Assembly: GCF_000739715.2 (NCBI RefSeq)
Contig: NZ_BBJC02000001.1
Coordinates: 635,315-699,314, forward strand
DNA from: Falsirhodobacter sp. alg1
GTDB lineage: Bacteria > Pseudomonadota > Alphaproteobacteria > Rhodobacterales > Rhodobacteraceae
Direction of reading: 5' to 3'
DNA length: 64,000 nt
Shown here: positions 17,576 through 27,378 of the stretch, one piece after another
Layout: every line of letters begins with the position of its first letter
Position numbering within the stretch: position 1 is the first letter of the stretch
Program-made: the position numbers and the translations under genes
The notes under the pieces: model-generated
What the model was told of the DNA's origin: nothing
What the model saw: only the letters and a program-made list of their open reading frames with translations
Databases searched by the model: none

Positions 17576-19270
17576 ATGAATGACGCCCCTGCGGCCGCCT
17601 ATCAGGTCTTGGCCCGCAAATACCGCCCCGAAACCTTTGCCGATCTTGTCGGGCAGGAGGCGATGGTCCGCACGCTGAAGAATGCGTTTGCAGCGGACCG
17701 GATCGCCCATGCCTTCATCATGACGGGCATTCGCGGCACGGGAAAAACCACCACGGCGCGGATCATTGCCAAGGGTCTGAACTGTACCGGCCCGGACGGC
17801 AAAGGTGGCCCGACCACTGATCCATGCGGTGTCTGCGAAGCGTGCCGCGCCATTTCCGAGGGGCGTCATGTCGACGTTCTGGAGATGGATGCGGCCAGCC
17901 ATACCGGCGTTGATGCGATGCGGGATCTGACGGATTCCGTGCGTTATCGCGCGGCCTCGGCCCGCTACAAGATCTATATCATCGACGAAGTCCACATGCT
18001 GTCCACCAGTGCGTTCAACGCACTGCTGAAAACGCTGGAAGAGCCTCCTGCGCATGTGAAATTCATCTTTGCCACGACCGAGATCCGCAAGGTCCCGGTG
18101 ACGGTTCTGTCCCGTTGCCAGAGGTTCGACCTGAAACGGATCGAACCCGAGGTGATGATGGCCCTTTTGCGCCGTATCGCCACCGCCGAAGGGGCCGAGA
18201 TTGCCGAGGATGCGCTGTCGCTGATCGCCCGTGCGGCCGAAGGTTCGGCCCGCGATGCGACAAGCTTGCTGGACCAGGCCATTTCTCCGGGAGCGGGGGA
18301 GACGACTGCGGATCAGGTGCGGGCCATGCTGGGTCTTGCGGATCGTGGGCGGGTGCTGGACCTGTTCGACCTGATCATGACCGGCAATGCCGCCGGTGCG
18401 CTGGCCGAACTGTCGGCGCAATATGCCGATGGCGCCGATCCCATGGCCGTATTGCGCGATATCGCCGAGGTGACGCATTGGATCTCGGTCATCAAAGTCA
18501 CACCCGAGGCTGCCGAGGATCCGACGACCACCCCGGACGAACGTGTGCGGGGGCTGGAAATGTCCGAACGGCTGCCGATGCGGGTTCTGACCCGCGCATG
18601 GCAAATGTTGCTGAAGGCGCTGGAAGAAGTGGCTTTGGCCCCGAATGCGATGATGGCGGCCGAAATGGCGATCATCAGGTTGACCCATGTCGCCGACCTG
18701 CCGGACCCCGAGGCGCTGTTGCGCCGTATCCAGTCCCTGCCGCAGCCGACCCATGCGCCGGCCCGCGGGGCTGCCGCGCCGGCCGGGGGCGGCGGCGGTG
18801 GCCAGATGGCCCGTGTGGCTGGGGGAGCCGTTGCCATCGCCAGCACGCTTCCCGCCACGTTCGAGGGTGTGGTGGCCATACTGCGTGACAAGCGGGATAT
18901 GCGCCTGCTGACCGAGGTGGAGACAGGGCTGAAGCTGGTTGCCTACCAACCGGGGCGGATCGAGTTCGAGCCCGGCCCGCAGGCCCCGCCCGATCTGGCG
19001 CAACGGCTTGGCCAGCGGCTGCAATCCTGGACAGGGCAACGCTGGGTCATCACCGTTTCCAACGGGAATGGCGCCCCCACGATTGCCGAGGCACAGGCTG
19101 CAGCCGAGGATAGCGCCCGCGCTGTGGCCCGGAACCTGCCCATCGTGCAGGCGATTCTGGCGGCCTTTCCCGATGCCGAGATTGCCGAGATCCGTGCGCC
19201 GCTGGCCGATGCCGCCGCCGAGGCGCTGCCGGAAGTTGAAGATGAATGGGACCCTTTTGAGGAGGAATGA
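17576..19270 (+). CDS. dnaX: DNA polymerase III subunits gamma/tau
   Basis: Clamp-loader ATPase of the replisome. The 564-residue protein has Walker A GIRGTGKTTTARIIA near residue 46, a four-cysteine zinc module (LNC, CGVCEAC), Walker B YIIDEVHML and the SRC sensor LSRCQRFD. After about residue 380 a Pro/Gly/Ala-rich linker leads to the tau-type C-terminal domain. No A-rich slippery site for gamma frameshifting was noticed. The stop is next to the ybaB start, which has its GGAGG inside dnaX. Confidence 0.95.
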   Translation: MNDAPAAAYQVLARKYRPETFADLVGQEAMVRTLKNAFAADRIAHAFIMTGIRGTGKTTTARIIAKGLNCTGPDGKGGPTTDPCGVCEACRAISEGRHVDVLEMDAASHTGVDAMRDLTDSVRYRAASARYKIYIIDEVHMLSTSAFNALLKTLEEPPAHVKFIFATTEIRKVPVTVLSRCQRFDLKRIEPEVMMALLRRIATAEGAEIAEDALSLIARAAEGSARDATSLLDQAISPGAGETTADQVRAMLGLADRGRVLDLFDLIMTGNAAGALAELSAQYADGADPMAVLRDIAEVTHWISVIKVTPEAAEDPTTTPDERVRGLEMSERLPMRVLTRAWQMLLKALEEVALAPNAMMAAEMAIIRLTHVADLPDPEALLRRIQSLPQPTHAPARGAAAPAGGGGGGQMARVAGGAVAIASTLPATFEGVVAILRDKRDMRLLTEVETGLKLVAYQPGRIEFEPGPQAPPDLAQRLGQRLQSWTGQRWVITVSNGNGAPTIAEAQAAAEDSARAVARNLPIVQAILAAFPDAEIAEIRAPLADAAAEALPEVEDEWDPFEEE

Positions 19271-19612
19271 ATGTTCGGTTTGAATGGTTTGGGCGATATG
19301 TCCAAGATGATGAAGCAGGCACAGGATCTGCAAGGCAAGATGGCCGAAATGCAGGAAGAACTGGGGCGCATAGTCGTGACAGGCGAATCCGGCGCGGGCC
19401 TGGTCAAGGCGCGCTGCACGGCCAAAGGGGATCTGACGGGGCTGGATATCGATCCGTCGATCTTTGTCGCCTCGGAAAAGGAAGTGGTGGAGGATCTTAT
19501 CCTTGCCGCGATCAAGGAAGCACAGCGCGCGGCGGCTGAGCGCCATCAGGCGGAAATGGCCAAGATTACCGAAGGCCTGGGCCTGCCGGCCGGCATGAAG
19601 CTGCCTTTCTGA
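19271..19612 (+). CDS. ybaB: YbaB/EbfC nucleoid-associated protein
   Basis: A 113-residue DNA-binding protein beginning [20 protein letters not shown], with the family feature [12 protein letters not shown] and a C-terminal helix. YbaB dimers bind DNA and commonly sit between dnaX and recR, as here. The gene starts immediately after the dnaX stop and ends one base before recR, so all three are one operon. Confidence 0.94.
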   Translation: MFGLNGLGDMSKMMKQAQDLQGKMAEMQEELGRIVVTGESGAGLVKARCTAKGDLTGLDIDPSIFVASEKEVVEDLILAAIKEAQRAAAERHQAEMAKITEGLGLPAGMKLPF

Positions 19613-19613
19613 T

Positions 19614-20210
19614 ATGGCGGATGCGCCCGGGAATATCGACCGGCTGATAGAGCTCATGGCCCGGTTGCCCGGGTTCGGGCCGCGGTCGGCCCGTCGCGCT
19701 GTCTTGTTGATGCTGAAAAAGCGGGGGCAGGTGATGGCCCCGCTGGCGCAGGTCATGGCCGAAGTGGCGCTGAATGCGCGCGATTGCCTGATCTGTGGCA
19801 ATATAGGTGACAGCGATGTCTGCTCTATCTGCCGCGACGAACGCCGCGCCACGGGTGAGGTTTGCGTGGTGGAAGATGTTGCCGACCTTTGGGCGATGGA
19901 ACGCGGCGGCGTGTTTCGCGGGCGCTACCATGTGCTGGGGGGGACGTTATCCGCATTGGATGCGATCGGCCCGGATGAATTGCGGATCCCGCGACTGGTG
20001 GACCGCGTGGAGGCCGAAAGCCTGACCGAAGTCATTCTGGCGTTGAATGCCACCGTCGATGGTCAGACAACCGCGCATTACATTGCCGATGTACTGGGGG
20101 ACAGTGTCCGCATCACCACCCTTGCGCAAGGCGTTCCTGTGGGGGGAGAGCTGGATTATCTGGATGATGGAACGATCGGGGCCGCGCTGCGGGCGCGGCG
20201 CCAGATCTAG
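19614..20210 (+). CDS. recR: Recombination protein RecR
   Basis: Works with RecO and RecF to load RecA on gapped DNA. The 198-residue protein has the helix-hairpin-helix [16 protein letters not shown] at residues about 10-25, the C4 zinc finger [18 protein letters not shown] and the Toprim domain ([36 protein letters not shown]). Third gene of dnaX-ybaB-recR. Confidence 0.96.
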   Translation: MADAPGNIDRLIELMARLPGFGPRSARRAVLLMLKKRGQVMAPLAQVMAEVALNARDCLICGNIGDSDVCSICRDERRATGEVCVVEDVADLWAMERGGVFRGRYHVLGGTLSALDAIGPDELRIPRLVDRVEAESLTEVILALNATVDGQTTAHYIADVLGDSVRITTLAQGVPVGGELDYLDDGTIGAALRARRQI

Positions 20211-20222
20211 GGTAGGGCAGCC

Positions 20223-20891
20223 CTAGAATGCGTTGTGGATCAGGAAGACCGCAGCCGCAATCATTGCCCAGATAACCCCCCAGACAACCACCAGCGACAG
20301 CACGCCCAGTGCCAGTCCGATCATGACCCACAGCCCGTCCCGCTCCAGCATGCCAAGCGAGATGAGCGTCATGGCAAAGGCGGGCAGCATGTTGCCCAAG
20401 GGGATCGGCATTGCCAGAACGATTGCTAGGATCAGAAGGGCCGCCCCCAGAAACCGCTCGGCGGTAGAGCTGACCATGAATGTCAGGCGGGGCACCAGCA
20501 GCCGCTCTGCCCGCCCCAGGATCGGAGTCATCTTGCCGACCAGGGTGGCGAAGGCCGTCCGCTCCATCGACCGTGTGGCGATGAAGGCGGGCAGCCACGG
20601 CGCGCGCCCCATCATCAGCTGCGCCGCCAGAAAGATCAGCGGAAGCCCCAGAATGCCCGATGTTCCGGGCGGGGTCGGCAGCACATTGGGCAGGGCGAAA
20701 ATCAGCAGCAGGGCGCCGAAGGCCCGCCCGTCCATCGCCTGCACCAGATCCGAGATGGAAATGCGCTGGCGTTCCGGATCGTGGGCAATGCTTTCCAGAA
20801 CCTCGGACAAACGGCGGCGTGTGGGTTTGCGGGGGCGTTCTGACTCATCGGGAAGGTCAGTCTCTGGACGGTCTGTGTCGTCGGGGATCAT
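20223..20891 (-). CDS. ExoD-family membrane protein
   Basis: A 222-residue inner-membrane protein. A charged N-terminal tail (about 1-40) precedes RISISDLVQAMDGRAFGALLLIFALPNVLPTPPG-like ExoD sequence and four or so hydrophobic helices, the last at AMIAAAVFLIH. ExoD was named for an exopolysaccharide phenotype in rhizobia; its molecular activity is unknown. Convergent with recR, 12 bases apart. Confidence 0.85.
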   Translation of the reverse strand: MIPDDTDRPETDLPDESERPRKPTRRRLSEVLESIAHDPERQRISISDLVQAMDGRAFGALLLIFALPNVLPTPPGTSGILGLPLIFLAAQLMMGRAPWLPAFIATRSMERTAFATLVGKMTPILGRAERLLVPRLTFMVSSTAERFLGAALLILAIVLAMPIPLGNMLPAFAMTLISLGMLERDGLWVMIGLALGVLSLVVVWGVIWAMIAAAVFLIHNAF

Positions 20892-20954
20892 GTCGTTTCC
20901 TGAATGCAGTACGCGATCAATGTGGCGACATGCAGGGCGGGGTGCAATGGGGGG

Positions 20955-21842
20955 TTACATATCCGGCCAGTCTTTCGCCGCCTGCTTCAGGTGCGTCAGA
21001 AAGGAGCTGACCTTCAGCGTGCGGTGCAGATCGACGTGGGTAACCAGCCATAATACGGCCTCCCATTCGGGGGCGGGGGGCAGAACCTCTATCAGATCGG
21101 GTATGCCAGCGGCGCGATACAGGGGCAGAAAACCGATGCCGGCCCCGGACAGGACCGCCGTCTGCATTGCCAGACCTTCGGATGCCATTACCCGCATCGA
21201 TTCGCCGGGTACGTTGTCGCGCATCCACCGGTGGAAGACTGCACGCGCCGCAGGGCCTTCGGCGGTGACGAACCGGTGCTTGTGGGCATCGCGGATGCCG
21301 TCGGGCATGCCATAGCGCTCTACATAGCTGCGCGCGGCATAAAGCCCGCTGCGCAGTTTTGTCAGGGGCTGGACCACATTGTCGGGCTCCTCGGGGGGGC
21401 CACCCGCGCGGACCGCCACATGGGCCTCGCCGTAATCCAGCCGGAAAATGCGGCTGTCGGACAGGTAGCGCACGGTTAGGGCGGCATGTTCGTGCTGGAA
21501 GCTGGTCAGGACAGGCATGAGCAGATCGGCGATCCCGGAGATGGAGGTGACCACCAGCTCGCCGCAGACCTCTTCTCCCTGACCGGTGATGCGGCTGGCC
21601 AGCTGGTTGAACTGGTCATCCGTGGTCTGCGCCACGGTCAGCAGGTCGCGTCCGGCCTCTGTCGGGGTGTAGCCGCGGGCATGGCGCTGGAACAGCCGTG
21701 TTCCCAGCCGTTTCTCCAAAGAATCGATGTGGCGTATGACGGTGGCATGATGGACGCCAAGCGCCTCTGCGGCGCCGGACACGGTGCCCATCCGCGCAAC
21801 CTGAAAGGCTGTGCGCACCTCGTCCCAATTCTCCAGCCCCAT
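20955..21842 (-). CDS. LysR-family transcriptional regulator
   Basis: A 295-residue protein with an N-terminal helix-turn-helix (about 5-65: FQVARMGTVSGAAEALGVHHATVIRHIDSLE, shown in part) and the periplasmic-binding-like effector domain (about 90-290). LysR proteins usually control a divergent neighbour; the divergent gene here is ffh, an unlikely target, so the regulon is unclear. The start at 21842 gives MGLENWDEV. The effector is not predictable. Confidence 0.88.
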   Translation of the reverse strand: MGLENWDEVRTAFQVARMGTVSGAAEALGVHHATVIRHIDSLEKRLGTRLFQRHARGYTPTEAGRDLLTVAQTTDDQFNQLASRITGQGEEVCGELVVTSISGIADLLMPVLTSFQHEHAALTVRYLSDSRIFRLDYGEAHVAVRAGGPPEEPDNVVQPLTKLRSGLYAARSYVERYGMPDGIRDAHKHRFVTAEGPAARAVFHRWMRDNVPGESMRVMASEGLAMQTAVLSGAGIGFLPLYRAAGIPDLIEVLPPAPEWEAVLWLVTHVDLHRTLKVSSFLTHLKQAAKDWPDM

Positions 21843-21961
21843 CCGGTTTGCACCCTCTGTTGTGCATTCGCCTTTAGGATAGCGTTGCAGGCCCCCGACA
21901 CAAGGGAGCGTGGCGTGGCTTGACTCGGGGGTGTGAAAGGGGTAGGCCAAACCCCAGTTTT

Positions 21962-22071
21962 CCGGAGTTCGATATGACTCCGGTCCCCGCATGAGGTGGG
22001 GATCGCCATCCACCAGCGCGTTGCGCCCGTGGGTGACGTTGGTCTTTGGAGCGTTCCCGGCCCATGCCGGG
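21962..22071 (+). ncRNA. Structured leader upstream of ffh (candidate cis-acting RNA)
   Basis: Three clear hairpins lie in the 5' region: CCGGAGT/ACTCCGG (21962-21983), TCCCC/GGGGA (21984-22002) and CCCGGC/GCCGGG with a CCAT loop (22056-22071), the last ending 23 bases before the ffh ATG. The middle stretch also holds a GCGC-GTT-GCGC element. I recall an alphaproteobacterial ffh RNA motif from comparative genomics, but cannot confirm a match from memory. Confidence 0.5.
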
Positions 22072-22094
22072 GCAGGCAGATGAAAGGAATGCCC

Positions 22095-23582
22095 ATGTTC
22101 GAGAATCTTTCGGAACGGCTGGGTGGGGTCTTTGATCGGCTGACCCGTCAGGGCGCGCTGACCGATGAAGACGTCGCCACCGCGCTGCGCGAGGTGCGTA
22201 CCGCCCTGCTGGAGGCGGATGTCTCGCTGCCGGTTGCGCGGGAATTTACCAAGCGTGTGCAGGCCAAGGCGGCCGGCCAGCATGTCACCCGCTCTGTCAC
22301 GCCGGGTCAGCAGGTTGTCAAGATCGTCCATGACGAGCTGATTTCAGTGCTGCAGGGTGAAGGCCCTGCGGATGCGCTGAAGATCGACAATCCGCCGGCC
22401 TCTATCCTGATGGTAGGTCTGCAGGGGTCGGGTAAGACCACGACAACGGCCAAGCTGGCCAAGCGGCTCAAGGACCGTGAGGGCAAGCGGATCCTGCTGG
22501 CCTCTCTGGATACCAACCGTCCCGCCGCGATGGAGCAATTGGCCATTCTGGCCACCCAGGTCGGTGTTGACAGCCTGCCCATCGTCAAGGGCGAGAGCGC
22601 AATCCAGATCGCGAAGCGGGCAAAGACCCAGGGTGCGATGGGCGGCTATGATGTCGTCATCTTCGACACCGCGGGTCGTCTGCACATCGACGAAGTGCTG
22701 ATGTCCGAGGTTCAGGCGGTCCGCGATATCGCGCAGCCGCGGGAAACGCTGCTGGTGGTCGATGGCCTGACAGGGCAGGACGCGGTGAACGTGGCCACCC
22801 AGTTCGACGGGCAGGTCGGCATTTCCGGTGTCGTGCTGACACGCATGGATGGTGATGGTCGTGGCGGTGCAGCCCTGTCCATGCGCCATGTGACGGGCAA
22901 GCCGATCCGATTTGTCGGCCTTGGCGAGAAGATGGACGCGCTGGAAACCTTCGACCCCGAGCGGGTTGCAGGGCGGATCCTCGGCATGGGCGATATCGTC
23001 GCCCTTGTGGAAAAGGCACGCGAGACCTTCGAGGCCGAACAGGCAGAGCGCATGGCGCGCCGTTTCTCCAAGGGGTTGTTCAACATGAACGACCTGAAGG
23101 GGCAGCTTGAACAGATGCTGAAGATGGGCGGCATGCAGGGCGTCATGGGCATGCTTCCGGGCATGGGCAAGATGCAGAAGGCAGCCGAAGCCGCCGGCAT
23201 GGATGACAAGATGCTGCGTCGGCAGATTGCCCTGATCAATTCCATGACCAAGCGTGAACGCGCGAACCCGGATCTTCTGCAAGCCAGCCGCAAGAAGCGG
23301 ATCGCGGCCGGTGCCGGGCTGGATGTGTCCGATCTTAACAAGCTTCTGAAGCAGCATCGCCAGATGGCCGACATGATGAAGAAGATGGGCAAGGGCGGCG
23401 CCATGAAGCAGGCGCTGAAGAACATGGTCGGCGGGAAGACACCTGATCCGTCCACCATGGACCCTGCGCAGCTTGAAGCCGCGGCCAAGGCGATGAAAAG
23501 CCAGATGCCTGCCGGTTTCGGTGGCATGCCACGCGGAATGACCCTTCCTGCCGGTCTGTCGGGGATGATGAAGAAGAAATGA
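22095..23582 (+). CDS. ffh: Signal recognition particle protein Ffh
   Basis: GTPase that targets nascent membrane proteins to FtsY and SecYEG together with the 4.5S RNA encoded at 13.9 kb. The 495-residue protein has an N domain, a G domain with GLQGSGKTTTTAKLA (about 107-121), DTAGRLH and TRMDGDGRGG, then a methionine-rich M domain (MLKMGGMQGVMGMLPGMGKM) that holds the RNA and the signal peptide. The C-terminal 60 residues are Met/Gly/Lys-rich. AAGGA precedes the start at 22095. Confidence 0.97.
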   Translation: MFENLSERLGGVFDRLTRQGALTDEDVATALREVRTALLEADVSLPVAREFTKRVQAKAAGQHVTRSVTPGQQVVKIVHDELISVLQGEGPADALKIDNPPASILMVGLQGSGKTTTTAKLAKRLKDREGKRILLASLDTNRPAAMEQLAILATQVGVDSLPIVKGESAIQIAKRAKTQGAMGGYDVVIFDTAGRLHIDEVLMSEVQAVRDIAQPRETLLVVDGLTGQDAVNVATQFDGQVGISGVVLTRMDGDGRGGAALSMRHVTGKPIRFVGLGEKMDALETFDPERVAGRILGMGDIVALVEKARETFEAEQAERMARRFSKGLFNMNDLKGQLEQMLKMGGMQGVMGMLPGMGKMQKAAEAAGMDDKMLRRQIALINSMTKRERANPDLLQASRKKRIAAGAGLDVSDLNKLLKQHRQMADMMKKMGKGGAMKQALKNMVGGKTPDPSTMDPAQLEAAAKAMKSQMPAGFGGMPRGMTLPAGLSGMMKKK

Positions 23583-24112
23583 TCTCGCTGACCGCCACAC
23601 CGGTTCTGGAGACGGAACGCCTTGTCCTGCGGGCCCCTGTGCCCACGGATTATGCGCTGTTTGCAGAGTTCTACGCGACGGATCGGTCCCGCCATATGGG
23701 CGGACCGCTGGCGCGTGACCGGGCATGGCGGGCATTCGGGCACAGCATCGGCCATTGGGCCATGCGGGGTTTCGGGATGTTTGTCCTGACGGAAAAGCAT
23801 GGCGGCACGCCGCTTGGCATGGCTGGTCCGTGGTTCCCTGAAGGCTGGCCCGAACGCGAGGTCGGCTGGTCGCTGTGGTCAGCAGAGCATGAAGGGCAGG
23901 GATATGCATCCGAAGCGGCGCGCGCCGTCCTGTCCCACGTCTGGGGCAATCTGGGCTGGTCCACCGCGGTCAGCTATATCGCGCCGGAAAACACCGCCTC
24001 GGCCGCCCTGGCCGTCCGGCTCGGGGCCGTACGGGACCCCGATGCGAAGATGCCCGACGTGGGCGATGTCAGCCATGTTTACCGTCACCCCAAACCTAAG
24101 GGCCTTGCATGA
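23579..24112 (+). CDS. GNAT-family N-acetyltransferase (RimJ/RimL type)
   Basis: A 177-residue protein with the GNAT pattern: LETERLVLRAPVPTDYALFAEF at the start, EVGWSLWSAEHEGQGYASEAA containing the acetyl-CoA loop, and an end segment SAALAVRLGAVRDPDAKMPD. Such enzymes acetylate protein N-termini or small amines; the substrate is unknown. It overlaps both the ffh stop and the aroQ start by four bases, so translation is coupled along the operon. Confidence 0.88.
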   Translation: MISLTATPVLETERLVLRAPVPTDYALFAEFYATDRSRHMGGPLARDRAWRAFGHSIGHWAMRGFGMFVLTEKHGGTPLGMAGPWFPEGWPEREVGWSLWSAEHEGQGYASEAARAVLSHVWGNLGWSTAVSYIAPENTASAALAVRLGAVRDPDAKMPDVGDVSHVYRHPKPKGLA

Positions 24113-24405
24113 CCGATTCTGCTGCCCGCGCGCAGGCGCTGTTGAAGGATCACCGCGAAAGCATTGACCGGCTTGACGCGATCCTTGTGTACACACTGGC
24201 CGAACGGTTCAAGCAGACGCAGGCCGTTGGCCGGCTGAAGGCGGAATACAACCTGCCGCCCGCCGACCCCTCACGCGAGGCGAGCCAGATCGAACGACTG
24301 GAGTGGTTGAGCCGCGAGGCCGATCTCGATCCCGAGTTCGCCAAGAAATTCCTGAACTTCGTCATTGCCGAAGTGATCAGGCATCACGAACAACACCAGA
24401 AATGA
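24109..24405 (+). CDS. Chorismate mutase (AroQ type)
   Basis: A 98-residue all-helical protein converting chorismate to prephenate for Phe/Tyr synthesis. The first long helix carries [20 protein letters not shown], followed by [21 protein letters not shown], matching the AroQ alpha subclass. It overlaps the GNAT gene and precedes rpsP; a chorismate-pathway gene (aroA) occurs further along the same block. Confidence 0.9.
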   Translation: MTDSAARAQALLKDHRESIDRLDAILVYTLAERFKQTQAVGRLKAEYNLPPADPSREASQIERLEWLSREADLDPEFAKKFLNFVIAEVIRHHEQHQK

Positions 24406-24442
24406 CCGCATCGCGGTCTGCCATACCCAAGGAGACTTCCTA

Positions 24443-24808
24443 ATGTCCATGAAAATCCGTCTTGCCCGCGGTGGTTCGAAAAAGCGCCCGCACTATGCAA
24501 TCGTAGCAACCGACTCGCGTATGCCCCGCGACGGCCGCTTTCTTGAAAAGCTGGGCACCTACAACCCGCTGCTGGCCAAAGACAGCGAAAACCGCGTTGT
24601 AATGAATGTCGAGCGTGTAAAATACTGGATGGAAAAAGGCGCACAGCCGACCGACCGCGTTGCACGCTTTCTGGAAGCAGCCGGCCTGAAGGAAAAGACG
24701 GTTCGCAACAACCCGAAAGCCGCTGTTCCCGGCAAGAAGGCAACCGATCTGGCTGCGAAAAAAGCTGCCCGTAACGCTGCACCTGCCGAAGCTGCTGCAG
24801 AAGAGTGA
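24443..24808 (+). CDS. rpsP: 30S ribosomal protein S16
   Basis: Small-subunit ribosomal protein. [20 protein letters not shown] and the segment [16 protein letters not shown] are diagnostic. At 121 residues it is longer than the usual 80-90 owing to an Ala/Lys-rich C-terminal tail (from about residue 90), common in alphaproteobacteria. A GGAGA site precedes it. A GGGGGC/GCCCCC hairpin at 24816-24831 separates it from rimM. Confidence 0.96.
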   Translation: MSMKIRLARGGSKKRPHYAIVATDSRMPRDGRFLEKLGTYNPLLAKDSENRVVMNVERVKYWMEKGAQPTDRVARFLEAAGLKEKTVRNNPKAAVPGKKATDLAAKKAARNAAPAEAAAEE

Positions 24809-24852
24809 TCGGGCGGGGGGCTTAGGCCCCCTTCCTTCATGGGGGAATGGCG

Positions 24853-25347
24853 ATGGCTGACAGGATCTGCGTAGGCGCTATTTCCGGCGCGTTCGGTGTT
24901 CGGGGAGAGGTGCGGCTGAAAAGCTTCTGCGCCGTGCCCGAAGCGATTGCCGATTACGGCCCGCTTGGTACCGAGGATGGACGCAGTTTTCGTATCACAT
25001 TGACGCGGCCTGTGGCTGGCGGCCTTGGCGCGCGCCTCTCGGGCGTGACGGACAAGGACGCGGCCGATGCCCTGCGGGGTACCCGGCTGTATGTTGACCG
25101 TGACAAGCTGCCCGCCCCTGCCGATGACGAATATTACCACTCCGATCTGATCGGACTGGAAGTGCGCGATACCGGAGGCGTCCTGTTGGGCCGCGTCAGT
25201 GCCGTGCACAACTACGGGGCGGATGATCTGCTCGAAGTTCAGGGTGCGGGGGAAAGCGTGCTGCTGCCTTTTACCCAGGCCGTCATCCCGACTGTTGATC
25301 TGGCCGCTGGCCGTATTGTGGCCGACCCGCCGGAGGCGTCCGAATGA
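24853..25347 (+). CDS. rimM: Ribosome maturation factor RimM
   Basis: Assists 30S head assembly with S19. The 164-residue protein has the RimM N-terminal barrel ([20 protein letters not shown]) and the C-terminal PRC barrel ([33 protein letters not shown]). Of two adjacent ATGs (24847, 24853) the second is favoured because GGGGG lies seven bases upstream. In many relatives trmD and rplS follow; here the next gene is trmB, overlapping by ATGA. Confidence 0.94.
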   Translation: MADRICVGAISGAFGVRGEVRLKSFCAVPEAIADYGPLGTEDGRSFRITLTRPVAGGLGARLSGVTDKDAADALRGTRLYVDRDKLPAPADDEYYHSDLIGLEVRDTGGVLLGRVSAVHNYGADDLLEVQGAGESVLLPFTQAVIPTVDLAAGRIVADPPEASE

Positions 25348-26030
25348 GCGAACAACGCACCGAACGCCGGAATTTCTACGGCCGCGTTCATGGCAAGACA
25401 TTGCGGAGCAGCCAGAAAGGCTATCTGGCCGAGGATCTGGGCCCGCTGAGCCTGCCGGATGTAACGGTGGCCGATAACCCCGAACGCAAGCTGATCGACC
25501 CTGCTGCGCATTTTGACGGGCGGCCGGTCTGGCTGGAGGTCGGTTTCGGCGGGGGTGAGCATATGGTGGCCATGGCCGCCCGCTACCCCGAGGTCGGGAT
25601 CATCGGATGCGAGCCCTTTGTGAACGGCATCGCCATGCTGCTGGGAAAGATCCGTGCAGCGGGCGTGACGAATGTCGCCATCCATCCCGGCGATGCGCGC
25701 GACCTGATGGACGTGCTGCCCGAGGGTAGCATCGCCAAGGCGTTCCTGAATTATCCCGATCCGTGGCCCAAGGCGCGACACCATCGCCGCCGCTTTGTCA
25801 CGCCCGATCACCTTCAGCCCCTGTATCGGGCCATGGCCCCAGGTGCCGAATTCCGCGTGGCCTCGGATATTCCGGATTATATCCGGCAGACGCTGGAAGA
25901 AGGTCCTGCGGCCGGCTTTACGCTGGTGGCCGAAGGCCCCGATCCGTGGGAAGACTGGTATTCGACCCGTTACGAACAGAAGGCCCTGCGAGAGGGCCGC
26001 TCCCCGCATTACGTCACATTCCGCCGTTAA
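25344..26030 (+). CDS. trmB: tRNA (guanine-N7)-methyltransferase
   Basis: Methylates G46 of tRNAs using S-adenosylmethionine. The 228-residue protein has the SAM motif [14 protein letters not shown] (about 55-68) and the family signature [17 protein letters not shown] (about 137-153). The N-terminus is [10 protein letters not shown]. It overlaps rimM by four bases. A ribosome-binding site for aroA, AAGGAG, sits just after its stop. Confidence 0.95.
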   Translation: MSEQRTERRNFYGRVHGKTLRSSQKGYLAEDLGPLSLPDVTVADNPERKLIDPAAHFDGRPVWLEVGFGGGEHMVAMAARYPEVGIIGCEPFVNGIAMLLGKIRAAGVTNVAIHPGDARDLMDVLPEGSIAKAFLNYPDPWPKARHHRRRFVTPDHLQPLYRAMAPGAEFRVASDIPDYIRQTLEEGPAAGFTLVAEGPDPWEDWYSTRYEQKALREGRSPHYVTFRR

Positions 26031-26043
26031 GGAGATACCCCCG

Positions 26044-27378
26044 ATGTCCGGCCATGGAACGCCTCAGCCCCTTACAGCCCACCGCTCTGGCCCGCTGAAG
26101 GGCGTGGCCGAGGTGCCGGGCGATAAATCCATCAGCCACCGCTCCCTGATCCTCGGGGCGATGGCCGTGGGTGAAACCCGGATCACGGGTCTGCTTGAAG
26201 GGCAGGATGTGCTGGATACAGCCGCCGCGATGCGGGCGTTCGGTGCAGAGGTGACGCAGCACGGGGCCGGTGCATGGTCGGTTCACGGTGTGGGCGTCGG
26301 CGGGTTCCGGGAGCCGGAGCAGGTGATCGACTGCGGCAATTCGGGCACGAGCGTGCGGCTGATCATGGGGGCCATGGCGACATCGGCCATGACGGCAACC
26401 TTTACGGGGGATGCCAGCCTGCGCAAGCGTCCGATGGCGCGGGTAACGGACCCGCTGTCGCTGTTCGGCACGCAGGCCTATGGCCGCAAGGGCGGGCGCC
26501 TGCCGATGACCGTCGTCGGTGCTGCCGACCCTGTTGCCGTGCGATACACCACGCCGATGCCTTCGGCGCAGGTGAAATCCGCTGTCCTGTTGGCTGGTCT
26601 GAATGCACCGGGCGAGACCGTCGTGATCGAGCGTGAGGCGACACGCGACCATTCGGAACGGATGCTGGCAGGCTTTGGCGCCCAGATCCATGTGGAGCGC
26701 ACCTCCGAGGGCAATGTCATCACCCTGACAGGCCAGCCGGAACTGCGCCCTCAGGTGGTGGCGGTGCCCCGCGATCCCAGTTCGGCCGCATTTCCGGTCT
26801 GCGCTGCGCTGATCGTGGAGGGGTCCGATATTCTGGTGCCGGGTGTCAGCCAGAACCCGACGCGCAACGGTCTATATCCGACATTGGTGGAGATGGGGGC
26901 CGACATCACGTTCGAAAATCCGTGTGAAGAGGGTGGCGAGCCTGTGGCCGATCTGCGGGTCCGTTTCTCGGCGCTGAAGGGTATCGAGGTTCCACCGGAG
27001 CGGGCCTCGTCCATGATCGATGAGTATCCGGTTCTGGCCGCTGTCGCAGCCTTTGCCCAGGGGCGGACCGTCATGCGCGGTGTCAAGGAACTGCGGGTCA
27101 AGGAAAGCGACCGGATCGATGCCATGGCGCGGGGGCTGGAAGCCTGTGGCGTGCGGATCGAGGAAGACGAGGATACGCTGATCGTTCATGGCATGGCGGG
27201 GGATGTGCCCGGCGGCGCGACGGTTGCCGTGCATCTGGACCACCGCATCGCCATGAGCTTCATGGTGTTGGGCATGGCTGCAAAGTCCCCGGTGACGGTG
27301 GATGACGGCACGGCCATTTCCACGTCGTTTCCGATTTTCACACGGCTGATGGGCGATCTGGGCGCGCGGTTCGCATGA
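26044..27378 (+). CDS. aroA: 3-phosphoshikimate 1-carboxyvinyltransferase (EPSP synthase)
   Basis: Joins shikimate-3-phosphate and phosphoenolpyruvate in the chorismate pathway. The 444-residue two-domain protein has [17 protein letters not shown] near residue 25, the [14 protein letters not shown] active-site loop, [20 protein letters not shown] and [11 protein letters not shown]. The alanine in the GNSGTS region resembles class II enzymes, which are often less sensitive to glyphosate. The start at 26044 has GGAG upstream. It overlaps cmk by ATGA. Confidence 0.96.
   Translation: MSGHGTPQPLTAHRSGPLKGVAEVPGDKSISHRSLILGAMAVGETRITGLLEGQDVLDTAAAMRAFGAEVTQHGAGAWSVHGVGVGGFREPEQVIDCGNSGTSVRLIMGAMATSAMTATFTGDASLRKRPMARVTDPLSLFGTQAYGRKGGRLPMTVVGAADPVAVRYTTPMPSAQVKSAVLLAGLNAPGETVVIEREATRDHSERMLAGFGAQIHVERTSEGNVITLTGQPELRPQVVAVPRDPSSAAFPVCAALIVEGSDILVPGVSQNPTRNGLYPTLVEMGADITFENPCEEGGEPVADLRVRFSALKGIEVPPERASSMIDEYPVLAAVAAFAQGRTVMRGVKELRVKESDRIDAMARGLEACGVRIEEDEDTLIVHGMAGDVPGGATVAVHLDHRIAMSFMVLGMAAKSPVTVDDGTAISTSFPIFTRLMGDLGARFA

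Noticed and set aside
17411-19852. Long minus-strand open frame opposite dnaX-ybaB
   Set aside because: Antisense shadow of well-supported genes; low-complexity His/Gly/Arg composition typical of high-GC shadows.
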